The translations under genes and the position numbers were made by a program. The notes under the pieces are model-generated. The model was not told the DNA's origin, searched no databases, and worked only from the letters and a program-made list of their open reading frames with translations. A stretch of 64,000 nucleotides of DNA from Cohnella silvisoli (lineage in GTDB: Bacteria > Bacillota > Bacilli > Paenibacillales > Paenibacillaceae), in assembly GCF_021190915.1 (NCBI RefSeq), contig NZ_JAIOAP010000007.1, positions 1 through 64,000 on the forward strand, in the 5' to 3' direction. Of this stretch, positions 47,207 through 55,964 are shown one piece after another (within the stretch, counting starts at the first letter, position 1; each line of letters starts with the position of its first letter).

Positions 47207-48177
47207 TCGCCATCCCCCTTAGGTTTGCCGGCTACGAACGCCACCCACTCTTCTTGCCTTAGCACGTCAATGATTTCAAATCCCGCCGCGAGCAATCCCG
47301 CTTCCACGATCATTTCTTTGTTCTTGTATATGCCGGAGGTAATATATATTCCGCCGGGTTTAAGTACATCCATTACATCGCTTAGGAATAATAAGATGAT
47401 CTCCGCGAGAATATTAGCGACCACGAGGTCCACGGGAGGCGTAACGCCGCTGCTCTCGCCATCGTGAAGAACGCCGAGCAAATCGCTAAGCCTTACTTCG
47501 ATGACGTCGTCATAACCATTTAACGTTATGTTCTCTTGCGCGCAAGTAACCGCAACCGGATCTAGATCTAGCGCCAGCACCTTGGACGCGCCGAGCTTTA
47601 TAGCGCCGATGGCGAGTACGCCGGAACCGGTCCCGACATCGATGATCTGCTCCCCGCCGGTAATCGCGTTATCAAGCGCCTTTAGGCAGAGTGCCGTCGT
47701 GGGATGCGTGCCCGTTCCGAACGCCATGCCGGGATCGAGCTCGATAATAAGCTCATCGCCCTTTGGCGTGTATTCCTCCCAGGTTGGCTTAATCGTAAGA
47801 CGTTCCGTAATCGCGATCGGCTTGAAATATTGCTTCCAAGCATCCGCCCAATCGTCTTCGTGAACGTCGCCTAATTCAATCGTGAACTCACCTGCGTCGT
47901 ACCCGTATTCGGGCAGCCCTTGCAACAGAGTTTTCAGCTCGGCGGCAACCGGCTCCATCTTGGTATCTTCCGAGAAATAAGCTTTGAAAATAGCATATCC
48001 AGGCCGGATATCGTTTAGAGGCGTATCGTATATTTGACCAAAGGAAGTATCCCTCGGCTTATCCTCCGACCAGGCCTCTTCCACCGAAACGCCGCCTGCT
48101 CCAAGCTCCGTTAGGTAATGGGTAACCATTTCCTGAGACGATTCCGTCGCCAGGACGGTTAATTCATGCCAGCGCAA
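47203..48177 (-). CDS. prmA: Ribosomal protein L11 methyltransferase
   Basis: A 324-residue PrmA, which trimethylates ribosomal protein L11. The N-terminal substrate-recognition domain (WHELTVLATESSQEMVTHYL) and SAM-binding Rossmann domain (IDVGTGSGVLAIGAIKLGA, and DPGMAFGTGTHPTT just before it) are complete. It follows the dnaJ region and precedes the M50 protease and rsmE. Confidence 0.96.
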   Translation of the reverse strand: MRWHELTVLATESSQEMVTHYLTELGAGGVSVEEAWSEDKPRDTSFGQIYDTPLNDIRPGYAIFKAYFSEDTKMEPVAAELKTLLQGLPEYGYDAGEFTIELGDVHEDDWADAWKQYFKPIAITERLTIKPTWEEYTPKGDELIIELDPGMAFGTGTHPTTALCLKALDNAITGGEQIIDVGTGSGVLAIGAIKLGASKVLALDLDPVAVTCAQENITLNGYDDVIEVRLSDLLGVLHDGESSGVTPPVDLVVANILAEIILLFLSDVMDVLKPGGIYITSGIYKNKEMIVEAGLLAAGFEIIDVLRQEEWVAFVAGKPKGDGE

Positions 48178-48283
48178 ATCTTTTCCTCCCCTTGTCGCAA
48201 CCAGCCCTAAGACTGCTCAATGAGTTTCATTATACACGTACTGTTTTGCGGGAGCAAAAATGCGAGTTGAATCTTACGCATAT

Positions 48284-48312
48284 AAAAAGACGCAGCATCC
48301 GAGCGCTGCGCC
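48284..48312 (-). terminator. Intrinsic terminator after the small gene at 48320
   Basis: GGCGCAGC...GCTGCGTC on the minus strand followed by TTTTTAT. It separates the two small genes at 48320-48818 from prmA. Confidence 0.85.
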
Positions 48313-48319
48313 TTCGCTT

Positions 48320-48634
48320 CTAAATGATCTGACCGCCAGCTTGTAAAATAACGGTGCGAGCTTGGTCGGTTGCTGCATCGGGAACGTTAGCGGATAAAGT
48401 AAACACCGCGGAGGAGCTTCCTTCCGGCGATACTCCCCATTGATGTGCCGCCGCATCTGCCGATGCCGCGAGCGGAGACATATCTTCAGCAGCTTCGATG
48501 CTCGTATCTATATCTAGAGAAGTTGCGACCCTCTCTAACCGGAAGCGATCGCTTCGCAGAGCTGCGAGTTTACGCATTGCCGATTCCGCTTGATCCTGCG
48601 TCGCAAATCTTGCTTGGATAGGATTCATTTCCAA
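48320..48634 (-). CDS. Small hypothetical protein
   Basis: A protein of about 104 residues. The best start is TTG 48634, five bases past the preceding gene's stop and seven bases after AAGGGGAG; ATG 48628 two codons later is an alternative. The sequence MNPIQARFATQDQAESAMRKL suggests a ferredoxin-like alpha/beta fold of the kind seen in stress-associated proteins, and the C-terminal half (SSSAVFTLSANVPDAATDQARTVILQAGGQII) forms the second half of such a fold. Function unknown. Likely coupled to 48639-48818. Confidence 0.65.
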   Translation of the reverse strand: MEMNPIQARFATQDQAESAMRKLAALRSDRFRLERVATSLDIDTSIEAAEDMSPLAASADAAAHQWGVSPEGSSSAVFTLSANVPDAATDQARTVILQAGGQII

Positions 48635-48638
48635 GTCG

Positions 48639-48818
48639 TCACTCCCCTTCGCTGGCGCCAACCCGTTGTTCGGCTGCCTCGGCTCGTTGGAGCGCTTCTT
48701 TGTCATCCTCATCCGCAAGCTCATCGGCGAATTCCACGTCTTCCGCAGATCCGATGGGCATTTTCGAATGTTCCATGGAAGACGCCCCCGCATACAACAA
48801 TCTGTTTTCTTCAGCCAC
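48639..48818 (-). CDS. Small acidic hypothetical protein
   Basis: A 59-residue acidic protein from GTG 48818, eight bases after AAGGAGG. It reads (M)AEENRLLYAGASSMEHSKM and continues with many Asp and Glu (SAEDVEFADELADEDDKEAL). Its stop is 4 bp before the TTG start of the next gene. Not recognised; the strong ribosome-binding site and the terminator at 48284 support a real two-gene unit. Confidence 0.65.
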   Translation of the reverse strand: MAEENRLLYAGASSMEHSKMPIGSAEDVEFADELADEDDKEALQRAEAAEQRVGASEGE

Positions 48819-48905
48819 TTGGAAAACCTCCTTCTTGGATGCGGCTAATGCCCGCAACGCAATGATTCCCCTATGTTGCACTTACGGCGTCACGCTTATG
48901 CAAAA

Positions 48906-48938
48906 TAAAAAACCGCCAGAATAATTCCTGGACGGTCT
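48906..48938 (-). terminator. Intrinsic terminator after dnaJ
   Basis: ACCGTCCAG-GAATTATT-CTGGCGGT on the minus strand followed by six T, about 15 bases past the dnaJ stop; it ends the hrcA-grpE-dnaK-dnaJ operon. Confidence 0.85.
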
Positions 48939-48953
48939 AATATTTATGAAGGA

Positions 48954-50081
48954 TCAATCTCCTAAAATGGCGCGTTTCATCCGCTCGAAGATGGATTGGC
49001 TTTGCTCATGAGTCGCTTCTCCGCTCTTGGAAGCGAAGTCGCGAAGCAGTTCCCGCTGTTCATCGCTAAGCTGAGTCGGAGTAACGATCGTTACTTTAAC
49101 TTGCTGATCGCCTTGACCGTAGCCGCGAAGCTTCGGCACGCCCTTGCCCTTAAGCCGGAAATAAGTTCCGGTCTGGGTACCGGCAGGTACTTTCAGCTTC
49201 ACTTTCTCGGTAAGGGTCGGAATTTCGATCTCGTCGCCCAAAGCCGCTTGGGTGAAAGTAAGCGGGATTTCGCAATAAATATCGTCGCCTTCCCGTTCGA
49301 AAAACTCATGGGATTTCACGCGAAGCACGATATATAAGTCACCCGAAGGTCCGCCGCGTAATCCGCCTTCCCCTTCGCCGGTTACGCGCAGCTGAGCGCC
49401 TTCGTCGACGCCGGCAGGAATCTTGACGTGAATCTTGCGCTGCTTCTTCACTTGGCCGTTACCGGCGCAAGTCGGGCATCTTTCCTTAATAATCGTTCCG
49501 CGTCCCGAGCAAGCGGTACAAGCCCGACGGTTAACGATCCGCCCGAACGGCGTATTCTGAGCCACTTCCTGTTGACCGGAGCCTCGGCAAACCGAACACG
49601 TTTCCGGTTTCGTTCCCGGTTTAGCGCCATTGCCGTGACACGTATCGCAGGATTCCGTACGAGGAATGGTGATATCCGTCTCTTTCCCGAATACGGCTTC
49701 CTTGAATTCGATCGTCATCGTATATTGCAGGTCGTTTCCCCGTTGCGGCGCATTCGGATCCCTCCGTCCCCCGCCGTTACCGCCGAAAAACATATCGAAG
49801 ATGTCACCGAAACCGCCGCCGAAGTCAGCGCCTCCGCCGCCTCCGCCAAAGCCGGCATTCGGATCCTGGTGGCCGAACTGGTCGTAACGCGCCCGCTGCT
49901 GATCGTCGCTCAGCACGTCGTACGCTTCTTTGACTTCCTTAAACTTCGTTTCCGCATCCGCTGCCTTATTCACATCCGGATGATATTGACGCGCCAGCTT
50001 GCGATAAGCTTTCTTCACATCGTCCGTGGAGGCATTTTTCTGCAATTCCAACACGTCGTAATAATCCCTTTTGTTCGCCAC
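48954..50081 (-). CDS. dnaJ: Chaperone protein DnaJ
   Basis: A 375-residue Hsp40 co-chaperone that stimulates DnaK ATPase. J domain (about 4-70) with the HPD motif in YHPDVNK, a Gly/Phe-rich linker (about 75-110), four CxxCxGxG-type zinc motifs ([32 protein letters not shown]; about 145-215), and a C-terminal substrate-binding domain. Last gene of the heat-shock operon. Confidence 0.98.
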   Translation of the reverse strand: MANKRDYYDVLELQKNASTDDVKKAYRKLARQYHPDVNKAADAETKFKEVKEAYDVLSDDQQRARYDQFGHQDPNAGFGGGGGGADFGGGFGDIFDMFFGGNGGGRRDPNAPQRGNDLQYTMTIEFKEAVFGKETDITIPRTESCDTCHGNGAKPGTKPETCSVCRGSGQQEVAQNTPFGRIVNRRACTACSGRGTIIKERCPTCAGNGQVKKQRKIHVKIPAGVDEGAQLRVTGEGEGGLRGGPSGDLYIVLRVKSHEFFEREGDDIYCEIPLTFTQAALGDEIEIPTLTEKVKLKVPAGTQTGTYFRLKGKGVPKLRGYGQGDQQVKVTIVTPTQLSDEQRELLRDFASKSGEATHEQSQSIFERMKRAILGD

Positions 50082-50165
50082 TTCTCCACCTCCTCATGAA
50101 GGAAAGTCAAAATGACTCCGCCAGAGAAGGAAATCACTTTGACTTTCGATTTAATTCAACGAATC

Positions 50166-52010
50166 TTAGTTCTTTTTGTCTTCTTCAACGACTTCGTAAT
50201 CGGCATCCACGACATTTTCTTTCTTAGGAGCCGCATCTGCGCTTTCGCCGCCGTCTTGAGCCGCTTGCGCTTGTTGCGCGGCTTGCTCATAGAGCTTAAC
50301 GGAAAGCTGTTGCACGATCTCGGTCAACTCGTCGGTAGCCGTTTTGATTTCCTCAAGGTTATCGCTAGCCAAGGCGCCTGTCAATTTTTCTTTCGCCGCA
50401 GTCGCTTTTTCGATTTCGCCAGCATCAACTTTGTCGCCCAAGTCTTTGATCGTCTTGTCGACGCTGTAGATAAGTTGATCGGCGCTGTTCTTCGCTTCTA
50501 CAAGCTCGCGACGCGCCTTGTCTTCTTCGGCATGCAGTTCGGCTTCCTGCTGCATCCGTTCGATTTCTTCCTTGCTCAAGCCGCTCGAGGAAGTGATCGT
50601 GATTTTCTGGCTCTTTCCGGTACCTTTATCGAGCGCGGATACGTTAACGATGCCGTTCGCATCGATGTCGAAAGTAACTTCGATTTGCGGTACGCCGCGA
50701 GGAGCAGCGGGAATGTCGCTAAGAATGAAGCGTCCAAGCGTTTTGTTGTCTTTAGCCATCGCGCGCTCGCCTTGCAGGACGTGGATTTCAACTTGCGTCT
50801 GCATGTCCGCATAGGTGGAGTATACTTGCGATTTGCTTGTCGGAATCGTCGTATTGCGATCGATCATCTTAGTTAACACGCCACCCGCGGTTTCGATACC
50901 GAGGGACAACGGAGTAACGTCGAGCAAGACAACGTCTTTAACTTCACCGGTCAATACGCCTGCTTGAACCGCCGCGCCTAAAGCAACGACTTCATCCGGG
51001 TTAACGCCTTTGTGCGGCTCTTGACCCGTTAGTTTTTTAATCGCTTCTTGTACGGCTGGGATACGAGTGGAACCACCGACCAATACGACTTTATCGATAT
51101 CCGAAGCCTTAAGGCCGGAATCGGTCAATGCTTGACGAGTCGGTCCGACTGTACGCTCAACTAATGCGGCAGTCAATTCATCGAATTTCGCACGGGTCAG
51201 GTTAAGCTCCAAATGCTGAGGAACGCCATCCACCACCGTAATGAACGGAAGGGAAATCGTCGTCGTCAGAACGCCGGAAAGTTCTTTTTTCGCTTTCTCG
51301 GCTGCGTCTTTAAGGCGTTGCACCGCTGCTTTATCTTTCAACAAGTCGATGCCGTGCTCTTTCTTGAACTCTCCGGCCAACCATTCCACGACCACTTGGT
51401 CGAAATCGTCGCCGCCGAGGTGGTTGTCGCCGCTAGTCGCTTTAACTTCAAAGAAACCTTCGCCAAGCTCAAGGATACTGACGTCGAACGTACCGCCGCC
51501 CAAGTCGAAAACGAGGATCGTTTGATCTTCTTGTTTCTCGAATCCGTATGCGAGAGCCGCCGCCGTCGGTTCGTTAACGATACGCAATACTTCCAAACCC
51601 GCGATATTGCCGGCATCTTTGGTCGCTTGACGCTGGCTGTCATTAAAGTATGCTGGAACGGTAATTACCGCTTGCGTTACGGTTTGCCCTAAGTATGCTT
51701 CCGCATCCGCTTTGAGCTTCTGCAAAATGATTGCCGAAATTTCCGGGGCGGAGTATGCTTTGCCTTCGATCGTTTCCTTGTGGCTCGTTCCCATATGGCG
51801 TTTGATCGAGCTTACAGTACGATCCGGATTCGTGATCGCTTGGCGTTTCGCCGTTTCCCCGACGATACGCTCCCCGTCCTTCTTGAAGCCGACTACCGAC
51901 GGGGTTGTGCGGTTTCCTTCCGCGTTAGGGATAACGACGGCTTCGCCGCCTTCCATTACCGCTACGCATGAGTTTGTCGTTCCTAAGTCAATGCCGATTA
52001 CTTTACTCAT
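50166..52010 (-). CDS. dnaK: Chaperone protein DnaK (Hsp70)
   Basis: A 614-residue Hsp70. ATPase domain signatures [32 protein letters not shown] and [14 protein letters not shown] are present, followed by the substrate-binding domain ([14 protein letters not shown]) and an Ala/Gln-rich acidic tail. Gram-positive-type, lacking the 24-residue insert of proteobacterial DnaK near residue 80. Operon partner of grpE and dnaJ. Confidence 0.98.
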   Translation of the reverse strand: MSKVIGIDLGTTNSCVAVMEGGEAVVIPNAEGNRTTPSVVGFKKDGERIVGETAKRQAITNPDRTVSSIKRHMGTSHKETIEGKAYSAPEISAIILQKLKADAEAYLGQTVTQAVITVPAYFNDSQRQATKDAGNIAGLEVLRIVNEPTAAALAYGFEKQEDQTILVFDLGGGTFDVSILELGEGFFEVKATSGDNHLGGDDFDQVVVEWLAGEFKKEHGIDLLKDKAAVQRLKDAAEKAKKELSGVLTTTISLPFITVVDGVPQHLELNLTRAKFDELTAALVERTVGPTRQALTDSGLKASDIDKVVLVGGSTRIPAVQEAIKKLTGQEPHKGVNPDEVVALGAAVQAGVLTGEVKDVVLLDVTPLSLGIETAGGVLTKMIDRNTTIPTSKSQVYSTYADMQTQVEIHVLQGERAMAKDNKTLGRFILSDIPAAPRGVPQIEVTFDIDANGIVNVSALDKGTGKSQKITITSSSGLSKEEIERMQQEAELHAEEDKARRELVEAKNSADQLIYSVDKTIKDLGDKVDAGEIEKATAAKEKLTGALASDNLEEIKTATDELTEIVQQLSVKLYEQAAQQAQAAQDGGESADAAPKKENVVDADYEVVEEDKKN

Positions 52011-52058
52011 AAGTATGTTCCTCCTTCATATAAGTGCGCTGCTCGCTTGATCGTGCGT

Positions 52059-52646
52059 TTAACCGCTGACTTTAACCATTGCCGGACGGATGACTTTGTC
52101 CTTCAGCTTATAACCAGGCTGAATAACTTCGACAATGGTACCTGCTTCATGTTCTTCGCTTTCCACTTGCATAATGGCTTGGTGCAGTTCCGGATCGAAT
52201 GGCTGACCTATTGCTTCCAATTGCTTCAGCCCTTCCGCCTCGAGAACTTGATTAAGCTGGCGATAAATCATATCCACGCCTTTGGCAAAAGATCCGCTCT
52301 CCGCGCCCTCTGCTCCGGTCTGCAGCGCCCTCTGGAAATTGTCCAGCACGGGCAGCAATTGACCGATTACCTTCAGGGAAGCATATTGCGTTATTTCTTC
52401 TTTTTCCTTTAACGTACGCCGACGAAAATTATCGAAATCGGCTTGCGCGCGCAAATAACGGCTATGATTATCATCCGCTTGACGCTGCAACTCGGCTACG
52501 ACACTGTCTTGGCCGCTCGCTTCTGCCGAATGCTCGCCTTCCAGAGGGGAAGTTTCGTTGTTCTCGTTCGCGACATCTTGTTCCTCAAAAGAGACCTCTT
52601 GTTGCTCATCCACGATTACCGGCTCCTTCGTTTCGTTCTTGCTCAT
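52059..52646 (-). CDS. grpE: Nucleotide exchange factor GrpE
   Basis: A 195-residue GrpE that releases ADP from DnaK. The acidic N-terminus is followed by a long coiled coil (about 45-110, RYLRAQADFDNFRRRTLKEKEE) and a C-terminal beta domain with the signature FDPELHQAIMQVES and KDKVIRPAMVKVS. Located between hrcA and dnaK. Confidence 0.97.
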   Translation of the reverse strand: MSKNETKEPVIVDEQQEVSFEEQDVANENNETSPLEGEHSAEASGQDSVVAELQRQADDNHSRYLRAQADFDNFRRRTLKEKEEITQYASLKVIGQLLPVLDNFQRALQTGAEGAESGSFAKGVDMIYRQLNQVLEAEGLKQLEAIGQPFDPELHQAIMQVESEEHEAGTIVEVIQPGYKLKDKVIRPAMVKVSG

Positions 52647-52698
52647 GCAGCATTCACCTCCTTACCGTGCCACCCTTGCTAGCGGGCTATGCAACGTT

Positions 52699-53724
52699 TT
52701 ACTTATGCCAACGCGACATCAACAAAGCGATATCCTTGGATAAATAATCAAGTAAACTAATAACTTTGCCGTACTCCATTCGCGTCGGACCTAATATTCC
52801 GATCGTGCCGAGCGATTGCCCCTCATAAGAATAGGTGGCCGTAATCAAGCTGCATTGATTGATCGCTTCCATCGCGTTCTCCGTGCCGATCCTCACTTGG
52901 ATTCCACTCGGATTGGACTGGAATAGCTGCATGAGCAGCTGCGTTTCTTCCAGCATCTCGAGTATGCTCTTGGCTTTGTCGATATCCTTGAATTCCGGCT
53001 GGGTTAACATGTTGGATGCCCCGCTCAAAAACACCTTCGGCTCCTGCTCTTCGGTAATCGTCTGCTCCAATAGCGACAAAATTTCCTCGCAATGGTCGAT
53101 GTAACGGGTAAGTTCTTTGGCAATCTCGCTATGCAGCACCGATTTGACCCGATGAAACGGAATGCCGGTTAGCTTGTCGTTCAATAAATTTACGATTTTC
53201 GCCATGTCGTCCATCGATATTCCATCCGGAATCGTAATCGTCCGGTGCTCGACGTGCCCTGTATTCGCCACGATAATGGCTACCGCGGAAACATCGTTGA
53301 TCGGGATAAGCTGAAAATGCTTAAGCGTCGTGCTAAACATCTCCGGTCCGAGAACGATCGACGTATAATTCGTCAGCTGTGACAACAGTGTCGCCGCATG
53401 CCCGATTACGCCTTCCCAATGGTTCATTTTCTCAGCGAAAAAAGTACGGAGCTTCCGAACATCCTGATCTCCCAGTCCGTCCAAAGTGACGAGATGATCG
53501 ACATAATAGCGGTAGCCTTTAATGGAAGGAATACGGCCGGCGGAAGTATGGGGCTGCTCAAGCAAACCCAATTCCTCCAAATCCGCCATCTCGTTGCGAA
53601 TGGTAGCCGGACTGAAAGTGACGTCTCCGCGCTTGGATATGCTGCGAGATCCGACGGGCTCGGCGGAACGGATATAATCATCGACTATGGCATTGAGAAT
53701 CATTCGTTGGCGTTCACTCAGCAT
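52699..53724 (-). CDS. hrcA: Heat-inducible transcription repressor HrcA
   Basis: A 341-residue repressor that binds CIRCE and controls class I heat-shock genes. Start ATG 53724 (MLSERQRMILNAIVDDYI) follows AAGGAGGAG, and a longer frame reaching back into CIRCE is rejected. The winged-helix N-terminal domain (FSPATIRNEMADLEELGLLEQPHTSAGRIPS) is intact, with the GAF-like effector domain after it. First gene of hrcA-grpE-dnaK-dnaJ and probably autoregulated via the CIRCE at 53762. Confidence 0.97.
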   Translation of the reverse strand: MLSERQRMILNAIVDDYIRSAEPVGSRSISKRGDVTFSPATIRNEMADLEELGLLEQPHTSAGRIPSIKGYRYYVDHLVTLDGLGDQDVRKLRTFFAEKMNHWEGVIGHAATLLSQLTNYTSIVLGPEMFSTTLKHFQLIPINDVSAVAIIVANTGHVEHRTITIPDGISMDDMAKIVNLLNDKLTGIPFHRVKSVLHSEIAKELTRYIDHCEEILSLLEQTITEEQEPKVFLSGASNMLTQPEFKDIDKAKSILEMLEETQLLMQLFQSNPSGIQVRIGTENAMEAINQCSLITATYSYEGQSLGTIGILGPTRMEYGKVISLLDYLSKDIALLMSRWHK

Positions 53725-53761
53725 CCGAGACTCCTCCTTTATTAGCTTTCCACTCAATTCG

Positions 53762-53788
53762 TTAGCACTCCTTTTAAGCGAGTGCTAA
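53762..53788. promoter_or_regulatory. CIRCE operator
   Basis: A perfect TTAGCACTC-N9-GAGTGCTAA inverted repeat, the HrcA binding site, 38 bp upstream of the hrcA ATG and just downstream of the -10 box. Confidence 0.97.
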
Positions 53789-53799
53789 TGGCTAATACA

Positions 53800-53828
53800 A
53801 AAATACCAAACCGTTCCGGTCGTGTCAA
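53800..53828 (-). promoter_or_regulatory. SigA promoter of the hrcA operon
   Basis: TTGACA (53828-53823) and TATTTT (53805-53800) with 17-bp spacing on the minus strand, ending 11 bp before the CIRCE, so HrcA bound to CIRCE would block the start region. Confidence 0.75.
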
Positions 53829-53858
53829 GGACGTTCCGGTTCGATTCGGCATGTAAAA

Positions 53859-54359
53859 TCAGATTTGGGCGAAACTCAATTGTTCGCCTTGCTTTGCGGG
53901 TTCGATCATTCTTACTACGGCAATTTCGTCACAGCATTGCTGCTTGGGACAATTGACGCAATCCGTCCATACTTTCTCCGGAAAAATCTCCTTGTCTACG
54001 ACGTGGAACCCATTTTTCTCGAAAAAATGTACTTCATAAGTAAGCGCCATGACTTTAGGTATGTTTAAAGCACTTGCATGTTCCAGCAGAGCATCTACCA
54101 ACCGGCTGCCGATACCTTGACCTTTGTATCCGTCAGCGATGCCTAGCGAACGAATTTCCACCAAGTCGCTGCCAAGCTGAAGCAGAGAACCGCAGCCCAC
54201 GAACTTATCGCCGTCTTGCGCGACAACGAAATTATTAATATTCCGCGTTAACGCTTCGCGGGAGCGCGGCAGCATAATGCCTTTGGCGGCATAGTCCTGT
54301 ATAAGTTCATAAAGCGCGTCCACATCGTTCGGTTGCGCTTTGCGGCAAATAACCGACAT
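53859..54359 (-). CDS. GNAT family N-acetyltransferase (ArgA/NAGS-like)
   Basis: A 166-residue GNAT protein. Acetyl-CoA binding motif ADGYKGQGIGSRLVDALLEHA is present around residues 75-95. The C-terminal FFEKNGFHVVDKEIFPEKVWTDCVNCPKQQCCDEIAVV, with its Cys-rich ending, is typical of the N-acetylglutamate synthase-like group in Firmicutes. Substrate not certain. It stands alone, transcribed away from the hrcA promoter region on the same strand. Confidence 0.85.
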   Translation of the reverse strand: MSVICRKAQPNDVDALYELIQDYAAKGIMLPRSREALTRNINNFVVAQDGDKFVGCGSLLQLGSDLVEIRSLGIADGYKGQGIGSRLVDALLEHASALNIPKVMALTYEVHFFEKNGFHVVDKEIFPEKVWTDCVNCPKQQCCDEIAVVRMIEPAKQGEQLSFAQI

Positions 54360-54520
54360 CGAAATCCCTTCTCTCGTACGATGAATAGATATGAATAAAT
54401 ATACATCAGAACGAATGAATTCTCAAGGGTGAAATGTTCCGGTGTGAACAGGTTTGTTTATCAGCGTGATTAAAATGGCGATCGGGTAAATACAGATGGA
54501 TTGGAGTATGATGTTTTTTA

Positions 54521-54703
54521 ATGATTCGCGGTGAAGCCCATACCGTCGTGCAAGCCATCCATCGCCAAATTTCACACTATGGCTATCATGTCGGACAGAT
54601 CGTATATGTCGCGAAAGCGCACAAATCCGCCGAATGGCAGACGCTTAGCATCGCCAAAGGCGGATCGGATAAATTTAACGCAGAGATGAAATCAAGCAAT
54701 TGA
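54521..54703 (+). pseudogene. C-terminal remnant of a DUF1572 (DinB superfamily) gene
   Basis: The 60-residue plus-strand frame reads MIRGEAHTVVQAIHRQISHYGYHVGQIVYVAK..., the conserved C-terminal helix of DUF1572/DinB-like proteins, including the metal-type H in HYGYHVGQ. The N-terminal two thirds are missing: the 100 bp upstream contain no DinB-like sequence. The frame ends 2 bp from hemW. It is best viewed as the relic of a deleted gene. An actual short peptide made from this start is possible but unlikely. Confidence 0.7.
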
Positions 54704-54705
54704 AA

Positions 54706-55893
54706 TTACACGAACGCTCCGAAGACGTCGTTGCCGAACAAAATGCCTTGGGGGGTCAAGCGATATCCTTCAGGTTGATCCAGCTTTTCCAACAAACCCT
54801 GTTTAAGCAGCTTATGCAAAGCCGGGCCGAACGTTTCTTCCAATACCGCTCCATCGAACTGGCTGCTGAAGCTCAGCTGAGTAACGCCTTCCTGCAAGCG
54901 CAAGCCGACCATCATGAAATCGCCCATCGCTTCTTCGAGGCTGACCTCGTTTTTCTCTAAACGGGGAAGCGCTTTGTTCGCGGCATCGATATACGGCTGT
55001 ACGCCTTTAATATTGATGTGCCGCATGCCAAGCGCATAACCGTGCGCACCGGCTCCGAGCCCGTAATAAGGCTCATTGTACCAGTAGGTCGTATTATGGC
55101 GGCTCTCAAATCCAAGCTTCGCAAAGTTGCTGATTTCGTAGTGACGATAACCCGCTTTGCCTAGCCGCTTCATCAGGTGCTCATACATCGCAAGCTCGTC
55201 GTCCTCTTCGGGAAGGGGAAGCTCATCGCGTTGATATAATCGATGAAACAGCGTATTCTCCTCCACCTTGAGGCCATATAAGGAATAATGCGGCAAGTCA
55301 AGCTCCAATGCTTTGTCGACGCTATCCTTTAGTTGCTGCAGCGTTTGGTTGGGCAAGCCGAACATTAGATCAATTGATAGGTTAGTAAATCCCGCCGCTC
55401 TAGCGTTCGCTATACTCTGAATGACATCCTGCGCCTCGTGTATTCTGCCGATCGTGGCTAACAACCCGTTGTCGAACGTTTGGGCCCCGAAGCTGATCCG
55501 ATTTACGCCGCCTTCTCGCATAGCCGCAAGCTTCTCGGGATCCGTCGTACCGGGATTCGCTTCCATCGTAAATTCAACATCCGCCGCCAGCGGAAAATAT
55601 TTCTTCACAGACGCCAGAAAACGAGTCATCTGAGGTGGCGTAAGCACGGTTGGCGTTCCCCCGCCCACGAATACAGTATCGATTACGGTCGGCGGCAGTT
55701 CTTCAACTGTCAGCTTCATCTCATTATCCAAAGCATCCAAATAAGCATCTATAGGCTGACCCGCAGCCACGTAAGAGTTAAAGTCGCAGTAAAAGCATTT
55801 GTTCGTGCAAAAAGGGATATGAATATAAAGCGCCCTCGGGGTCCACTGATGAACCGGAGGTGCTGTGACGGCAGTAATGAATGAATCGCTCAA
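54706..55893 (-). CDS. hemW: Radical SAM heme chaperone HemW
   Basis: A 395-residue HemW (earlier called HemN-like), an oxygen-independent coproporphyrinogen oxidase homologue now regarded as a heme chaperone. The radical SAM cluster CTNKCFYCDF (CxxxCxxC) lies near residue 29, with GGGTPTVL and EANPGT further on. The extra N-terminal Cys of true HemN is missing, which fits HemW. It sits between lepA and hrcA as in Bacillus. Confidence 0.94.
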   Translation of the reverse strand: MSDSFITAVTAPPVHQWTPRALYIHIPFCTNKCFYCDFNSYVAAGQPIDAYLDALDNEMKLTVEELPPTVIDTVFVGGGTPTVLTPPQMTRFLASVKKYFPLAADVEFTMEANPGTTDPEKLAAMREGGVNRISFGAQTFDNGLLATIGRIHEAQDVIQSIANARAAGFTNLSIDLMFGLPNQTLQQLKDSVDKALELDLPHYSLYGLKVEENTLFHRLYQRDELPLPEEDDELAMYEHLMKRLGKAGYRHYEISNFAKLGFESRHNTTYWYNEPYYGLGAGAHGYALGMRHINIKGVQPYIDAANKALPRLEKNEVSLEEAMGDFMMVGLRLQEGVTQLSFSSQFDGAVLEETFGPALHKLLKQGLLEKLDQPEGYRLTPQGILFGNDVFGAFV

Positions 55894-55911
55894 GTCTCTA
55901 TTTCACCTCCG

Positions 55912-55945
55912 AGAAAAGAAGAGCAGGCCGAAAACCCAGCCCGCT
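55912..55945 (-). terminator. Probable intrinsic terminator between lepA and hemW
   Basis: On the minus strand AGCGGGCTGGGTTTTCGGCCTGCT folds into a 7-bp stem (one G-U) followed by CTTCTTTT, about 20 bases after lepA. Confidence 0.6.
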
Positions 55946-55964
55946 GCCCTCTAATCATCCACTA

